Source: Arthrobacter sp. Alg241-R88
GTDB taxonomy: Bacteria > Actinomycetota > Actinomycetes > Actinomycetales > Micrococcaceae
Reading direction: 5' to 3'
Assembly (NCBI RefSeq): GCF_900537115.1
Contig: NZ_UNRG01000005.1
Location: forward strand, 96,385-160,384
Length of the DNA stretch: 64,000 nt
In this document: piece after piece, positions 25,632 to 33,501 of the stretch
Layout of the letters: every line of letters begins with the position of its first letter
Position numbering within the stretch: the stretch's first letter is position 1
Notes under the pieces: model-generated
What the model was told of the DNA's origin: nothing
The model's input: the letters and a program-made list of their open reading frames with translations, nothing else
Database searches by the model: none
Program-made: the position numbers and the translations under genes

Positions 25632-25687
25632 TGCCCTTCCCTGGGGACCGCAGCATACTTATTAGCAGGACTAATTAGCAATGCTAA
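25632..25687 (+). promoter_or_regulatory. MarR promoter with two palindromic operator sites
   Basis: A possible promoter TTGCCC (25632-25637), 17-bp spacer, CATACT (25655-25660) predicts transcription from about 25667. Over and after it lie ATTAG-N5-CTAAT (25662-25676) and the perfect palindrome TTAGCATGCTAA (25676-25687). Both have TTAG...CTAA arms, with spacers of five and four. Such paired sites are typical of autoregulating MarR repressors. Confidence 0.55.
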
Positions 25688-25713
25688 GCATCTTCAGGAG
25701 GCGCAACGCAAGC

Positions 25714-26175
25714 GTGACCACCACCAAGCCCGAGAACACTGAAACGGCAGAGTCCGTCAGCCCCGACAGCCTGGCCATAGATCTTCGCACGGCAGTGATG
25801 CGCACATCCCGCCGGCTCCGTGTCGAGGCAACGGGCGACGTTATCACTCCCGGCCAGTACACCGTCCTGGCCCAGCTCAATGGGTACGGAGCGCAGACCC
25901 TCCGAACCCTCGCCGACCGGGAGCATGTGCAGGCTCCGTCCATGACCCGGATCGTCAATGCCCTGGCCGAGCAGGGTTTCGTGTCCAGGGCTGCCAATCC
26001 CGACGACGGGCGGCAGGTCCACGTGGACATCACCGACGCCGGCCGGGCCGTTTTGGCGGAGGCCAGGAACCAGCGGACTGCCTGGCTGGCACAGCGTGTG
26101 GCTGGGTTGAGCGAAGAGGACCGGCTGGTGCTGAGCCGCGCGGCGCACATCATGCAGGAGATGAGCGGCAAATGA
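25714..26175 (+). CDS. MarR-family transcriptional regulator
   Basis: A 153-residue winged-helix repressor. It has DLRTAVMRTSRRLRVEATGDVITPGQYTVLAQL, recognition region TLRTLADREHVQAPSMTRIVNALAEQGFV, and wing RAANPDDGRQVHVDITDAGRAVLAEA, all family-typical. The start is taken as GTG at 25714, since an AGGAGG lies 12 bases upstream, while the in-frame ATG at 25681 sits inside the operator palindrome with no ribosome site. Its stop overlaps the MFS start by four bases, so it probably represses its own promoter and the exporter until a ligand binds. Confidence 0.88.
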   Translation: MTTTKPENTETAESVSPDSLAIDLRTAVMRTSRRLRVEATGDVITPGQYTVLAQLNGYGAQTLRTLADREHVQAPSMTRIVNALAEQGFVSRAANPDDGRQVHVDITDAGRAVLAEARNQRTAWLAQRVAGLSEEDRLVLSRAAHIMQEMSGK

Positions 26176-27431
26176 GTGCGATGTTCAGGGCCCTGGAAAA
26201 CCGCAACTACCGGATCTGGGCTGGCGGTGCGCTGGTGTCCAACGTCGGCACCTGGATGCAGCGGGTGGCCCAGGACTGGCTGGTCCTGACCGTCCTTACC
26301 AACCATTCCGGCGCCGCCGTCGGCATTACGACCGCCCTGCAGTTCCTTCCCATGCTGCTGCTTGGCCCGTACGGCGGCGTGCTGGCGGACCGCTACCGCA
26401 AGCGGGTGATCCTGCTGTGGACGCAGGTGGCCATGGGCTTGACCGGACTGGTGCTTGGATTGCTGGTGGTTACCGGCAGCGCCCAACTGTGGCACGCCTA
26501 CCTGGCCGCCCTTTGCCTGGGCATCGCCAGCGCCATCGACGCCCCCGCGCGCCAGTCCTTCGTCTCCGAGCTCGTGGGGCAGGACAACATCTCGAACGCG
26601 GTGGCGTTGAACTCCGCGTCCTTCAACACCGCCCGGCTTACCGGCCCCGCCGTCGCCGGTGTGCTGATCGCCTGGGTGGGCACCGGGCCCGTCTTCCTGC
26701 TCAACGCTGCCAGCTACGCCGCCGTCATCATCTCGCTGTTCCTGATCCGCACCTCGGAGCTGGCCCCGGCCGCCCGGGCGGGGCGCGGGAAGCACCAGGT
26801 GGCTGAAGGCGTCCGCTATGTCCGGCAAAGGCCTGACCTCGTGCTGATTATGGTCCTGGTGGGCATCCTGGGCGCCTTTGGCATGAACTTTCCCATCATC
26901 AACGCGCTGATGACCACCACCGAGTTCGGTGTGGGTCCCAGCGAATTCGGGCTCCTCGGCTCCATCATGGCCGTGGGAACACTGGCTGGCGCCCTGCTGG
27001 CGGCGCGGCGGGCCGGGCCTAGGCTGCGGTACCTGCTGGGCGGTGCGCTCGGGCTCGGGTTCTTCACGCTCCTTGGCAGCGTGTCGCCGTCGTTCTGGCT
27101 GTACGCCGCGGTGTTGATACCTGTCGGCCTGGCATCCATCACCTTCCTGAACAGCTGCAACACCAGCATCCAACTCTCGGTGGAACCCCAGTTCCGGGGG
27201 CGCGTGCTGGCCCTGTACCTGGCGGTCCTGCAGGGCGGAACTGCAGTTGGGGCACCACTGATGGGGTGGATCGGCTCAGAGTTCGGCGCGCGCTGGTCCG
27301 TGGCTGCCGGGGGTGCGGTGGTTTTGGTGGCCGCCCTGGTTGCCGTGATCGTGGTCAGCAGGCGGAATCAGCTAACGTTCCGCGACAACCTGCGAACCGT
27401 GTTCCGCAGGCGGCGCGAGCCCGCGGTGTAA
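26172..27431 (+). CDS. MFS transporter (DHA3/EntS-like)
   Basis: A 419-residue, 12-helix major facilitator. The opening MFRALENRNYRIWAGGALVSNVGTWMQRVAQDWLVL and the loop GGVLADRYRKRVILL with SAIDAPARQSFVSELVGQDNISNAVALNSASFN are diagnostic of the EntS/DUF894 group, which exports siderophores, drugs or metabolites. Translationally coupled to the MarR gene by an ATGA overlap, a common drug-efflux module. The substrate is unknown. Confidence 0.9.
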   Translation: MSAMFRALENRNYRIWAGGALVSNVGTWMQRVAQDWLVLTVLTNHSGAAVGITTALQFLPMLLLGPYGGVLADRYRKRVILLWTQVAMGLTGLVLGLLVVTGSAQLWHAYLAALCLGIASAIDAPARQSFVSELVGQDNISNAVALNSASFNTARLTGPAVAGVLIAWVGTGPVFLLNAASYAAVIISLFLIRTSELAPAARAGRGKHQVAEGVRYVRQRPDLVLIMVLVGILGAFGMNFPIINALMTTTEFGVGPSEFGLLGSIMAVGTLAGALLAARRAGPRLRYLLGGALGLGFFTLLGSVSPSFWLYAAVLIPVGLASITFLNSCNTSIQLSVEPQFRGRVLALYLAVLQGGTAVGAPLMGWIGSEFGARWSVAAGGAVVLVAALVAVIVVSRRNQLTFRDNLRTVFRRRREPAV

Positions 27432-27488
27432 GCACGAACCGTTGTGTTCACGTTGGCGCGTCGCACGTACCAGGAGGCAGCCCCGTCG

Positions 27489-27956
27489 TCAGCTCTTTCT
27501 TGCCGCCACAGCCTCGGTGAGAGATTTCAGCCCGCGCTCAAAGTCCGATCCCACCAGCTTGTCCATGTTCATGAAGAGGGCGAATACCTTGGCGGCACCC
27601 TTGTTCTCGCCGGTCATCCTCCACGTCACCTCGGTACCGCCCGGCACTGGGGTGAACGTGAACGAGGTGGGGTTCAGCGCCTTGAAGGGTTTGGTGAATT
27701 GCAGGCGGACCTTGATTTCGCTTGAGGGCACCGACTCAACGATTTCCATCGTTCCGCTGCCGGCTTTGCGGTTGCCGCTCCACTCGTAGCCGGCACCCAC
27801 GCCGGCGTCGCTGCCAAAGTAGCGGCGGTCCATGCCCGGATCCACCGACTCCCATGGAGACCACTTGGTCCACTCATGGAAGCTGTTGACCAGCGGAAAG
27901 ATGTCTTCGGCGGGGGCAGGAATGACCGCGCTGCGGCGGACCTCATAAGTGGACAT
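27489..27956 (-). CDS. SRPBCC-family protein (Polyketide_cyc2-like)
   Basis: A 155-residue START/Bet v1-like protein. It has the typical EVRRSAVIPAPAEDIFPLVNSFHEWTKWSPWESVDP opening, GYEWSGNRKAGSGTMEIVESVPSSEIKVRL in the middle, and a long C-terminal helix (VFALFMNMDKLVGSDFERGLKSL). The fold makes a deep hydrophobic pocket; the ligand is unknown. Its promoter region on the minus strand contains a perfect inverted repeat at 28013-28036. Convergent with the MFS gene. Confidence 0.85.
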   Translation of the reverse strand: MSTYEVRRSAVIPAPAEDIFPLVNSFHEWTKWSPWESVDPGMDRRYFGSDAGVGAGYEWSGNRKAGSGTMEIVESVPSSEIKVRLQFTKPFKALNPTSFTFTPVPGGTEVTWRMTGENKGAAKVFALFMNMDKLVGSDFERGLKSLTEAVAARKS

Positions 27957-28012
27957 AGGCCCAGCTTAGGAGCCGGGGCCGTGCCCGAGCAGGCAACACG
28001 GGGTCTCTTTTG

Positions 28013-28036
28013 GCCCAATATGCTCAATTATTGGGC
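28013..28036. promoter_or_regulatory. Perfect 8-bp inverted repeat upstream of SRPBCC gene
   Basis: GCCCAATA (28013-28020) and TATTGGGC (28029-28036) flank an 8-nt AT-rich centre. The repeat lies 57 bp upstream of the SRPBCC start and 36 bp after the end of the dehydrogenase gene. With no T-tract on either side it looks more like an operator than a terminator. Confidence 0.45.
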
Positions 28037-28071
28037 AAGGAGTGACCCCGCGTTGCAGTAAGCCGCGGATG

Positions 28072-29004
28072 TTAGCCCCGGGACGAACCGCCCAGCACCA
28101 CGTTCACCGGGTCCTTGCCTTCGAGCAGCAGGCCGATCTGCTGCCTGATCAGCCGGACCATCCGTGGGAACATCGCCGAGCTGGCCCCGCCAACGTGCGG
28201 GGTAATCAGCACGCCGGGAGTGCTCCACAGCGGATGGCCGGCCGGCAGTGGCTCAGGGTCCGTAACGTCCAAAGCGGCACGCAAACGGCCGGACGACGTC
28301 TCCGCCAGCAAAGCGTCGGTGTCCGCCACGGGGCCGCGGGCCACGTTTACCAGCAGGGCACCATCGGGCATCGCGGCCAGGAATTTCGCGTCCACCAGCT
28401 GCTGCGTCTGCTCGCTGAGGGGCACGCTCACCACCACAATCTCGTGCAGCGGCAGCTGTTCGTACAGCGAGTCGATCCCGAAAATCTTCCCGGCTTGGTC
28501 CTCACGCTCGCGGCTGGCCATCCGGGTCACGTGCGCCTCGAACGGCAGGAGCCGCGCCTCAATCGCCTTGCCCACTCCCCCGTAGCCCACCAGCAGCACG
28601 CGCCGGTCCGCCAGGCTGGGCCGCTGGCTGTTGTCCCACGTCCCGCTTGCCTGGTTCCGCACGAAGTCGGCCATGCCGCGCTGGCTGGCGATCATCATCC
28701 CCAGCGCCAGTTCAGCCGTCGAGGTCTCGTGGACCCCAGCCGCGTTGGCGAAAACGCAACCCTTGGGCAGGACATCCGCGACGCCGTCGTACCCAATCGA
28801 CTGGCTCTGCACCAGCCCAACGTCGACGCCCTCCAAGGCAGCCAACGCCGCCGGCTTCCCCATATAGGCCGGTACCAACAGGTCCAGGCGGCCTTCCGGA
28901 GCAGGTCCCGTCAGGTCCCAGAGAACGAAGTCGACGCCGTCGATCGGCTCCAGCGCATCCAGCAGCTTTTGGTCGGGCAGGCACACCCGCAGCCGCGGGC
29001 TCAT
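28072..29004 (-). CDS. D-isomer-specific 2-hydroxyacid dehydrogenase
   Basis: A 310-residue NAD(P)-dependent dehydrogenase reducing a 2-keto acid to the D-2-hydroxy acid. The nucleotide-binding motif VGYGGVGKA lies at 139-147. Catalytic Arg223 (NVARGPV), Glu251 (DPEPLPAGHPLW) and His270 (TPHVGG) are all in place. The exact substrate (glyoxylate, phosphoglycerate, hydroxypyruvate) cannot be told; the short length without an ACT domain excludes a classical SerA. The ATG at 29002-29004 has a weak ribosome site. Confidence 0.9.
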   Translation of the reverse strand: MSPRLRVCLPDQKLLDALEPIDGVDFVLWDLTGPAPEGRLDLLVPAYMGKPAALAALEGVDVGLVQSQSIGYDGVADVLPKGCVFANAAGVHETSTAELALGMMIASQRGMADFVRNQASGTWDNSQRPSLADRRVLLVGYGGVGKAIEARLLPFEAHVTRMASREREDQAGKIFGIDSLYEQLPLHEIVVVSVPLSEQTQQLVDAKFLAAMPDGALLVNVARGPVADTDALLAETSSGRLRAALDVTDPEPLPAGHPLWSTPGVLITPHVGGASSAMFPRMVRLIRQQIGLLLEGKDPVNVVLGGSSRG

Positions 29005-29099
29005 GCCGCCACCACGAGCTTGAGTGAGGAATTCATAAAGGTGATCCTAGTGCGCTGTCCGGCGGAAGAGCAGTTAGATGACTCCTCCGCCAGCCCGCT

Positions 29100-30101
29100 T
29101 TATGCGAGCACCCGGGCCGTTGCCAGGACGATGTCCCGCTGATCTGCGTAGTGGCCGGCCAGGGAGCCGTTCAGCTCCTTGAGCCAGCCGTTTCCGGCCG
29201 AGTCCAGGATAGTGGCGTCCAGGTCCTGGACTGCGGGTGCCTCAAGGATGTGCTGTGCTGCAAGGGCTGCGCGGTGCAGCAGCAACTCCGCCATACCCAC
29301 CCCATGCCCGGATTTTTGCCCGTAGCCCATCAGGAACGCTTCGAGGAGTTCAGGGTGCTCCGGGCTGGCCGGGCAGGTGCCGATCAGGTCCCGGACCGCC
29401 GAGGCGACATCGGCGGCGGCGGGCATCACGCCGGATTCGTCGAGGTCGAAGTAGGTTGCTTTACCTTCCGACCATCTCAGGTTGTCGAGCTCAAAGTCCC
29501 CATGCCCCATGACGAGCAGCCCCGGCTCCAGGCTTTCTTGCAGCCTGTTCAGGGCGTGGGCAGCGTCCGCAAGGTCCTGGTTGGCGTGGGTACCCAGGCG
29601 GGAAAACACGTCCGCTTGCTCCTGGCGGCCTACGGGTTCCACCCGCCCAGCTGCCTGGTGGAACTCCGCAAGCGCTGCACCCCAGGCGGCGGCAGCGCCG
29701 GCGTCGAGCCCGTCCACGTCCAGCTCCTCGCCGTCCACCCTTCGCACCACGCACGCCGCCATCTCGCCGAGAGGCGTGTGGATTAGCTCCACCGCCCGGC
29801 CCACGCGTGACCCCACCAGGTCCGCCACGGGTGCTCCGGCGTCGTGGAGCCGGTCATGCAGCTGCGCTCCGCGCTGCAGGCGCGCTCCTGCCGTGGACCC
29901 GGCCGGAGCGAAGCGCGCGTAGAGCACTCCACGGGCATCCCCGCCAGGCGGCACAACGAACACGTGCGCCGCCGAGGAACGCCAGTACCGCAGGCCACCG
30001 GCGGGAATGTCCCAAGCCCGGCCGACCGCGTCTGCCACCTGAGACCGCCACTCGTCGTTAACGGTGGTTCGCAACGCGGCGATCTGAGTTAAAGGCAGCA
30101 T
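29100..30101 (-). CDS. Aminoglycoside-phosphotransferase-fold (APH) kinase
   Basis: A 333-residue kinase-like protein. The catalytic loop MGHGDFELDNLRW (H-G-D-x5-N) and the metal site YFDLDESG are complete, so it should be an active small-molecule kinase; the N-lobe VFVVPPGGDARGVLYARF supplies the ATP-binding strand. APH-family enzymes phosphorylate antibiotics, choline, fructosamine, homoserine and others, so resistance should not be assumed. It ends 95 bp from the dehydrogenase start on the same strand. Divergent from the MscS gene with a 78-bp gap. Confidence 0.85.
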   Translation of the reverse strand: MLPLTQIAALRTTVNDEWRSQVADAVGRAWDIPAGGLRYWRSSAAHVFVVPPGGDARGVLYARFAPAGSTAGARLQRGAQLHDRLHDAGAPVADLVGSRVGRAVELIHTPLGEMAACVVRRVDGEELDVDGLDAGAAAAWGAALAEFHQAAGRVEPVGRQEQADVFSRLGTHANQDLADAAHALNRLQESLEPGLLVMGHGDFELDNLRWSEGKATYFDLDESGVMPAAADVASAVRDLIGTCPASPEHPELLEAFLMGYGQKSGHGVGMAELLLHRAALAAQHILEAPAVQDLDATILDSAGNGWLKELNGSLAGHYADQRDIVLATARVLA

Positions 30102-30179
30102 GGGGCCATCCTGACACGCACCACGCCCAAGTCCGAGTCAATTTCGACCCCTCCCCACGAACTTGGTACAGGTTAATAA

Positions 30180-31415
30180 ATGCACGACCTACTGAATCCC
30201 GCCATGCCCCTCATTGCCGTCACGCTGGCAGTGGCCGCAGGCCTGGTCCTGTCCTGGCTGCTGCGCAAGCTCGTCCTGCGCCTCAACCGCAAGCGTCCGG
30301 AGCTCCAGGCCACCTCGCGGGTGGCCCGGCAGCCGTTGCGTTTGGCACTGTGCCTGATCGGCGTCCGTACCGCGCTGGGACTGACAGCCGCGGACGAAAG
30401 CTGGCTTCCCGCCGTCGACCATTTGCTCCTGATTGCCCTCATCGGTTCCCTTGCCTGGCTCGCCGTGGCAATACTGCTGATCATCGAAGCGGTGGTCTTG
30501 GGCCGGTACAGCGTTGACGTCGCGGACAACCGGCGTGCACGGCGGCTGCGGACCCAGATGATCCTGGCCCGCCGGATCGGGGTGGCGCTGGTGGTGGTGC
30601 TCGCCGCCGGCTCGGTGATGCTGACCTTCCCGGCCATCCAGGCCCTCGGCGCCGGGCTCCTGGCCTCCGCCGGCGTGATCTCGATCGTGGCCGGCCTGGC
30701 CGCCCAGACCTCGCTGGTGAACGTCTTCGCCGGCATGCAACTGGCCTTCACGGACGCCATCCGCGTGGACGACGTAGTAGTGGTCCAGAAGGAATGGGGC
30801 CGGATCGAGGAAATCACACTCACCTACGTGGTGGTCCACATCTGGGACGACCGCCGCCTCATCCTGCCCTCCACCTACTTCACCACCACGCCGTTCGAGA
30901 ACTGGACCCGCCGCCAGTCCGAGGTGATGGGCACCGTGGAGTTCGACCTCGACTGGCGCGCCCCCGTGGAAGACATGCGCGCCGAACTGCGCACCGTTCT
31001 GGCCGGCACGGAGCTGTGGGACGAGCGCGTGGGCATCCTGCAGATCACGGACGCTACCGGCGGATTCGTCCGGGTCCGCATCCTCGTCAGCGCCGCGGAC
31101 AGCGCTGCGCTGTTCGACCTGCGCTGCCTCATCCGCGAGGCCATGGTCAGCTTCCTGCAGCGGGGCCATCCCGAGGCCCTTCCCCAGCAGCGCTGGACCG
31201 AGGCAGCGTCCGACGGCGGTGCCTCCTCCCACCGTCCCCAGCCACTGCGCGGGCTGGGAACCTCTGCCCGCGAGGGCTCGCGGCCTCCCGCTGAGCCGCA
31301 GGAGTCCCAGCTTTTCACAGGTTCGATCGAAGCCGTCCAGCGCTCCCGGGCCTTCACCGGTCCGGGCGAGGATGTGTTCCAGGACCGGGACCAGACGCTG
31401 GCGTCCAGAAACTGA
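30180..31415 (+). CDS. MscS-family mechanosensitive ion channel
   Basis: A 411-residue membrane protein. Two or three N-terminal helices (IAVTLAVAAGLVLSWLL; HLLLIALIGSLAWLAVAILLII; IGVALVVVLAAGSVMLTF) precede the pore helix ALGAGLLASAGVISIVAGLAAQTSLVNVFAG, the MscS glycine/alanine signature. The beta domain follows (FTDAIRVDDVVVV; WGRIEEITLTYVVVHIWDDRRLILPSTYF). The last 80 residues are a Pro/Ser/Arg-rich cytoplasmic tail. Expected to open under membrane tension in hypo-osmotic shock. The ATG at 30180 has a weak ribosome site. Confidence 0.92.
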   Translation: MHDLLNPAMPLIAVTLAVAAGLVLSWLLRKLVLRLNRKRPELQATSRVARQPLRLALCLIGVRTALGLTAADESWLPAVDHLLLIALIGSLAWLAVAILLIIEAVVLGRYSVDVADNRRARRLRTQMILARRIGVALVVVLAAGSVMLTFPAIQALGAGLLASAGVISIVAGLAAQTSLVNVFAGMQLAFTDAIRVDDVVVVQKEWGRIEEITLTYVVVHIWDDRRLILPSTYFTTTPFENWTRRQSEVMGTVEFDLDWRAPVEDMRAELRTVLAGTELWDERVGILQITDATGGFVRVRILVSAADSAALFDLRCLIREAMVSFLQRGHPEALPQQRWTEAASDGGASSHRPQPLRGLGTSAREGSRPPAEPQESQLFTGSIEAVQRSRAFTGPGEDVFQDRDQTLASRN

Positions 31416-31421
31416 AAGACC

Positions 31422-31451
31422 TTGATAGGTGACCATATGGTCACCTATCAT
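31422..31451 (+). promoter_or_regulatory. Perfect 28-bp palindromic operator spanning a predicted promoter
   Basis: Positions 31423-31450 are an exact 28-bp palindrome (half-site TGATAGGTGACCAT). TTGATA (31422-31427) and TATCAT (31446-31451) fit -35 and -10 boxes with an 18-bp spacer, so the palindrome exactly covers the polymerase site. The predicted transcript would start at about 31458, one base from the ATG at 31459, i.e. a leaderless mRNA. It is almost certainly the ArsR autorepression site. Confidence 0.8.
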
Positions 31452-31458
31452 TGGTCCT

Positions 31459-32211
31459 ATGGATGCCGTGTTCAAGGCGCTTTCCGACCCCACCCGGCGG
31501 GAGCTGCTCGACGAGCTCTTCCGCGAGGACGGCCAAACCCTGGGCACCCTCGAAGGACGCTTCGACATGACCCGGTTCGGGATCGCCAAGCACCTCAGGA
31601 TCCTGGAGGAAGCCGGGCTGGTGGTAACCCGGCGCCGGGGGCGCGAAAAGCTGCACTTCCTGAATCCGGTCCCCATCCGGCTCGTCCACGACCGCTGGGT
31701 GAGCAAATACGCAGAACCATGGGCCGCTGGCCTCAGCGACCTCAAATCCAGATTGGAAAGTCCCATGGAAAAAATCTTCGAGATCTACATCAAGACCACG
31801 CCGGAACGGCTCTGGGAAGCCATCACGGACAGCGAAATCCGCAGCAAGTACCAGTTCGGGAACACCATCGAAACGGACTGGACCCCAGGCAGCAGCTTCA
31901 CCATGAACAACGTCAAAGCAGGCGCGCCCCTGGGTGAAGGCGAGAACCTGGAAGTGGACCCGCCGCGCCGGCTCGTCCAAACCATGCGCGCCCTCTGGGG
32001 CGAGGACGTCAAGGCTGAGGGGACCTCGAAGGTCACCTGGGACATCGAACCCGTGGGTGACTCCTGCCGGCTCACCGTTACCCACAGTGACCTCCGGGAA
32101 GGCGCGAACGAACAGCTCTACGGCGGCTGGCCAATGATCCTCTCCGGCCTGAAAACCTGGCTGGAAACCGGCGAGAAACTCACCACACCCGGCTCGCTGA
32201 TGTACACCTAA
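31459..32211 (+). CDS. ArsR-type regulator fused to SRPBCC (AHSA1-like) domain
   Basis: A 250-residue fusion. Residues 1-~95 are an ArsR winged helix (MDAVFKALSDPTRRELLDEL; RFGIAKHLRILEEAGLVVTRR; the C-x-C metal site is absent). Residues about 103-250 are an AHSA1/SRPBCC domain beginning MEKIFEIYIKTTPERLWEAI. In many genomes these are two overlapping genes; here they are one frame. The internal ATG at 31765 has GGAAAG four bases upstream, so a separate SRPBCC product may also be made. The likely role is ligand sensing or binding with autorepression through the adjacent palindrome. An in-frame GTG at 31429 lies inside the operator and is rejected. Confidence 0.88.
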   Translation: MDAVFKALSDPTRRELLDELFREDGQTLGTLEGRFDMTRFGIAKHLRILEEAGLVVTRRRGREKLHFLNPVPIRLVHDRWVSKYAEPWAAGLSDLKSRLESPMEKIFEIYIKTTPERLWEAITDSEIRSKYQFGNTIETDWTPGSSFTMNNVKAGAPLGEGENLEVDPPRRLVQTMRALWGEDVKAEGTSKVTWDIEPVGDSCRLTVTHSDLREGANEQLYGGWPMILSGLKTWLETGEKLTTPGSLMYT

Positions 32212-32332
32212 GTCCCTCGCTGCAGAGCTGAGAAACGGACGACGGCGGGAGGCGGCCGGGTGCCCCCCCCACCGTCGTTTCCGAAACAGGCACGCCTCCG
32301 GCGTCTCCCCCTTTAGTGTTGTTGAGGCAGAT

Positions 32333-32364
32333 CACGTAACCGTTTACGTAAACCGTTTGCGTAC
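32333..32364 (+). promoter_or_regulatory. LacI-type operator cluster
   Basis: Overlapping sites read GTAAcCGtTTAC, the perfect 12-bp palindrome GTTTACGTAAAC (32342-32353), and GTAAACcGTTTGC with one mismatch. They share the central-CG, AAAC/GTTT-rich pattern of LacI-family operators and lie 36-67 bp before the lacI-family start, so they probably mediate autoregulation and control of the sugar operon. Confidence 0.65.
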
Positions 32365-32399
32365 CTGCCAATAAACAGCAGTAAAGCCAAGGAGAACCA

Positions 32400-33392
32400 G
32401 TGGTCACCATCAGGGACGTCGCCATGCACGCCGGCGTATCTCCCGCCACCGTCTCCCGGGTGGTTAACGGCCTCGTGGGCTACTCGGAAGAGACCCGCGA
32501 GCGCGTGGAGGAGGCGGTGCGCAAACTCAGCTACGAAACCGACTCCCTCGCCCGCGGCCTGAAGACCCGGCAGACCTCGGTCATCGGGCTGCTCGCACCA
32601 ATGGTGTCCGACGCACTGGCCTCCCAGGTGATGCAGGGCGTGGAAGAGGAGGCCCAGGAGCGCGGCTACGCGGTTATGCTGGGCCGCACCGGCGCCAAGT
32701 CCGCCTACATCGCAAGCTACCTGCGGACCCTGCGCACGTACCGGGCTGCCGGCGTCATCCTGGTATCAGCAGTCATCAAGCCCGAAATCCGGCAACTGCT
32801 GGGACCCGCCATCCCGGTGATCTCCGTTGCCATCAGCGACAAGTCCGGCTCACCCAGCGTGGCCATCGACGACGAAAAGGCAGCATATGACGCAACCCGT
32901 CACCTGCTGAAACTGGGCCACCGCCGTATTGGACTGCTGGCCGGCAATCCGGACTCGGTCTTTGTTGCCCAACCCCGGCAGCGCGGCTACCTGCGCGCGA
33001 TGACCGAGGCCAAGTGCGAACCGGTCACTGCCTCGGGAAGCTTCTTCTATGAGAGCGGCGCGCCCGGCCTTAACCACTTGCTGGAACAGGACCCCGGCCT
33101 CACAGCCATCTTCGCCGTCAGTGACGAAATGGCCGCCGCCGTGGTGAACGAACTCCAGAAACGGGGCCGCCGCGTCCCGGAAGACGTGTCCGTCCTCGGC
33201 TTCGACAACACCTCCACCGCCCTGCACGTCCATCCGCCGCTGAGCACCATGGCACAGCCGCTGGAGGAGATGGGCCGGATGGCGGTCAAGAAACTCCTCC
33301 GCTCCCGGGACCTCGGGCCGCGGATCATGCCGCACAAACTCATCGAACGTGGCTCCACGGCCCCGCCCCCTCCAGCGTCCCACCAGCCCTAA
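32400..33392 (+). CDS. LacI-family transcriptional regulator of the glucoside operon
   Basis: A 330-residue repressor. The N-terminal helix-turn-helix MVTIRDVAMHAGVSPATVSR (hinge VVNGLVGYSEETRERVEEAVRKLSY) is followed by a periplasmic-binding-like effector domain (VIGLLAPMVSDALASQVMQG; SVAIDDEKAAYDATRHLLKLGHRRIGLLAG; VSVLGFDNTS). The start is GTG at 32400 with AAGGAG six bases upstream. It precedes the transport genes on the same strand by 109 bp, and its own upstream region has LacI-type operators. The inducer is probably an alpha-glucoside, inferred from the GH13 gene. Confidence 0.92.
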   Translation: MVTIRDVAMHAGVSPATVSRVVNGLVGYSEETRERVEEAVRKLSYETDSLARGLKTRQTSVIGLLAPMVSDALASQVMQGVEEEAQERGYAVMLGRTGAKSAYIASYLRTLRTYRAAGVILVSAVIKPEIRQLLGPAIPVISVAISDKSGSPSVAIDDEKAAYDATRHLLKLGHRRIGLLAGNPDSVFVAQPRQRGYLRAMTEAKCEPVTASGSFFYESGAPGLNHLLEQDPGLTAIFAVSDEMAAAVVNELQKRGRRVPEDVSVLGFDNTSTALHVHPPLSTMAQPLEEMGRMAVKKLLRSRDLGPRIMPHKLIERGSTAPPPPASHQP

Positions 33393-33501
33393 CCCCGACC
33401 CATCCCCCAACCCAAGGCGAGCGCCGGCACCTCCCCGTGCCGCCGTCGTCGTGATTCCCTGCGCCCGAAAACAGGCCAGAACCCACCCAAAGGAGCAACA
33501 C

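Noticed and set aside
25671..27173. 500-codon minus frame opposite the MarR-MFS operon
   Set aside because: Composition is typical of an antisense shadow; both genes on the plus strand have complete family motifs.
30189..31766. 525-codon minus frame opposite the MscS gene
   Set aside because: No domain or start signal; it also runs through the palindromic operator and into the ArsR-SRPBCC gene.
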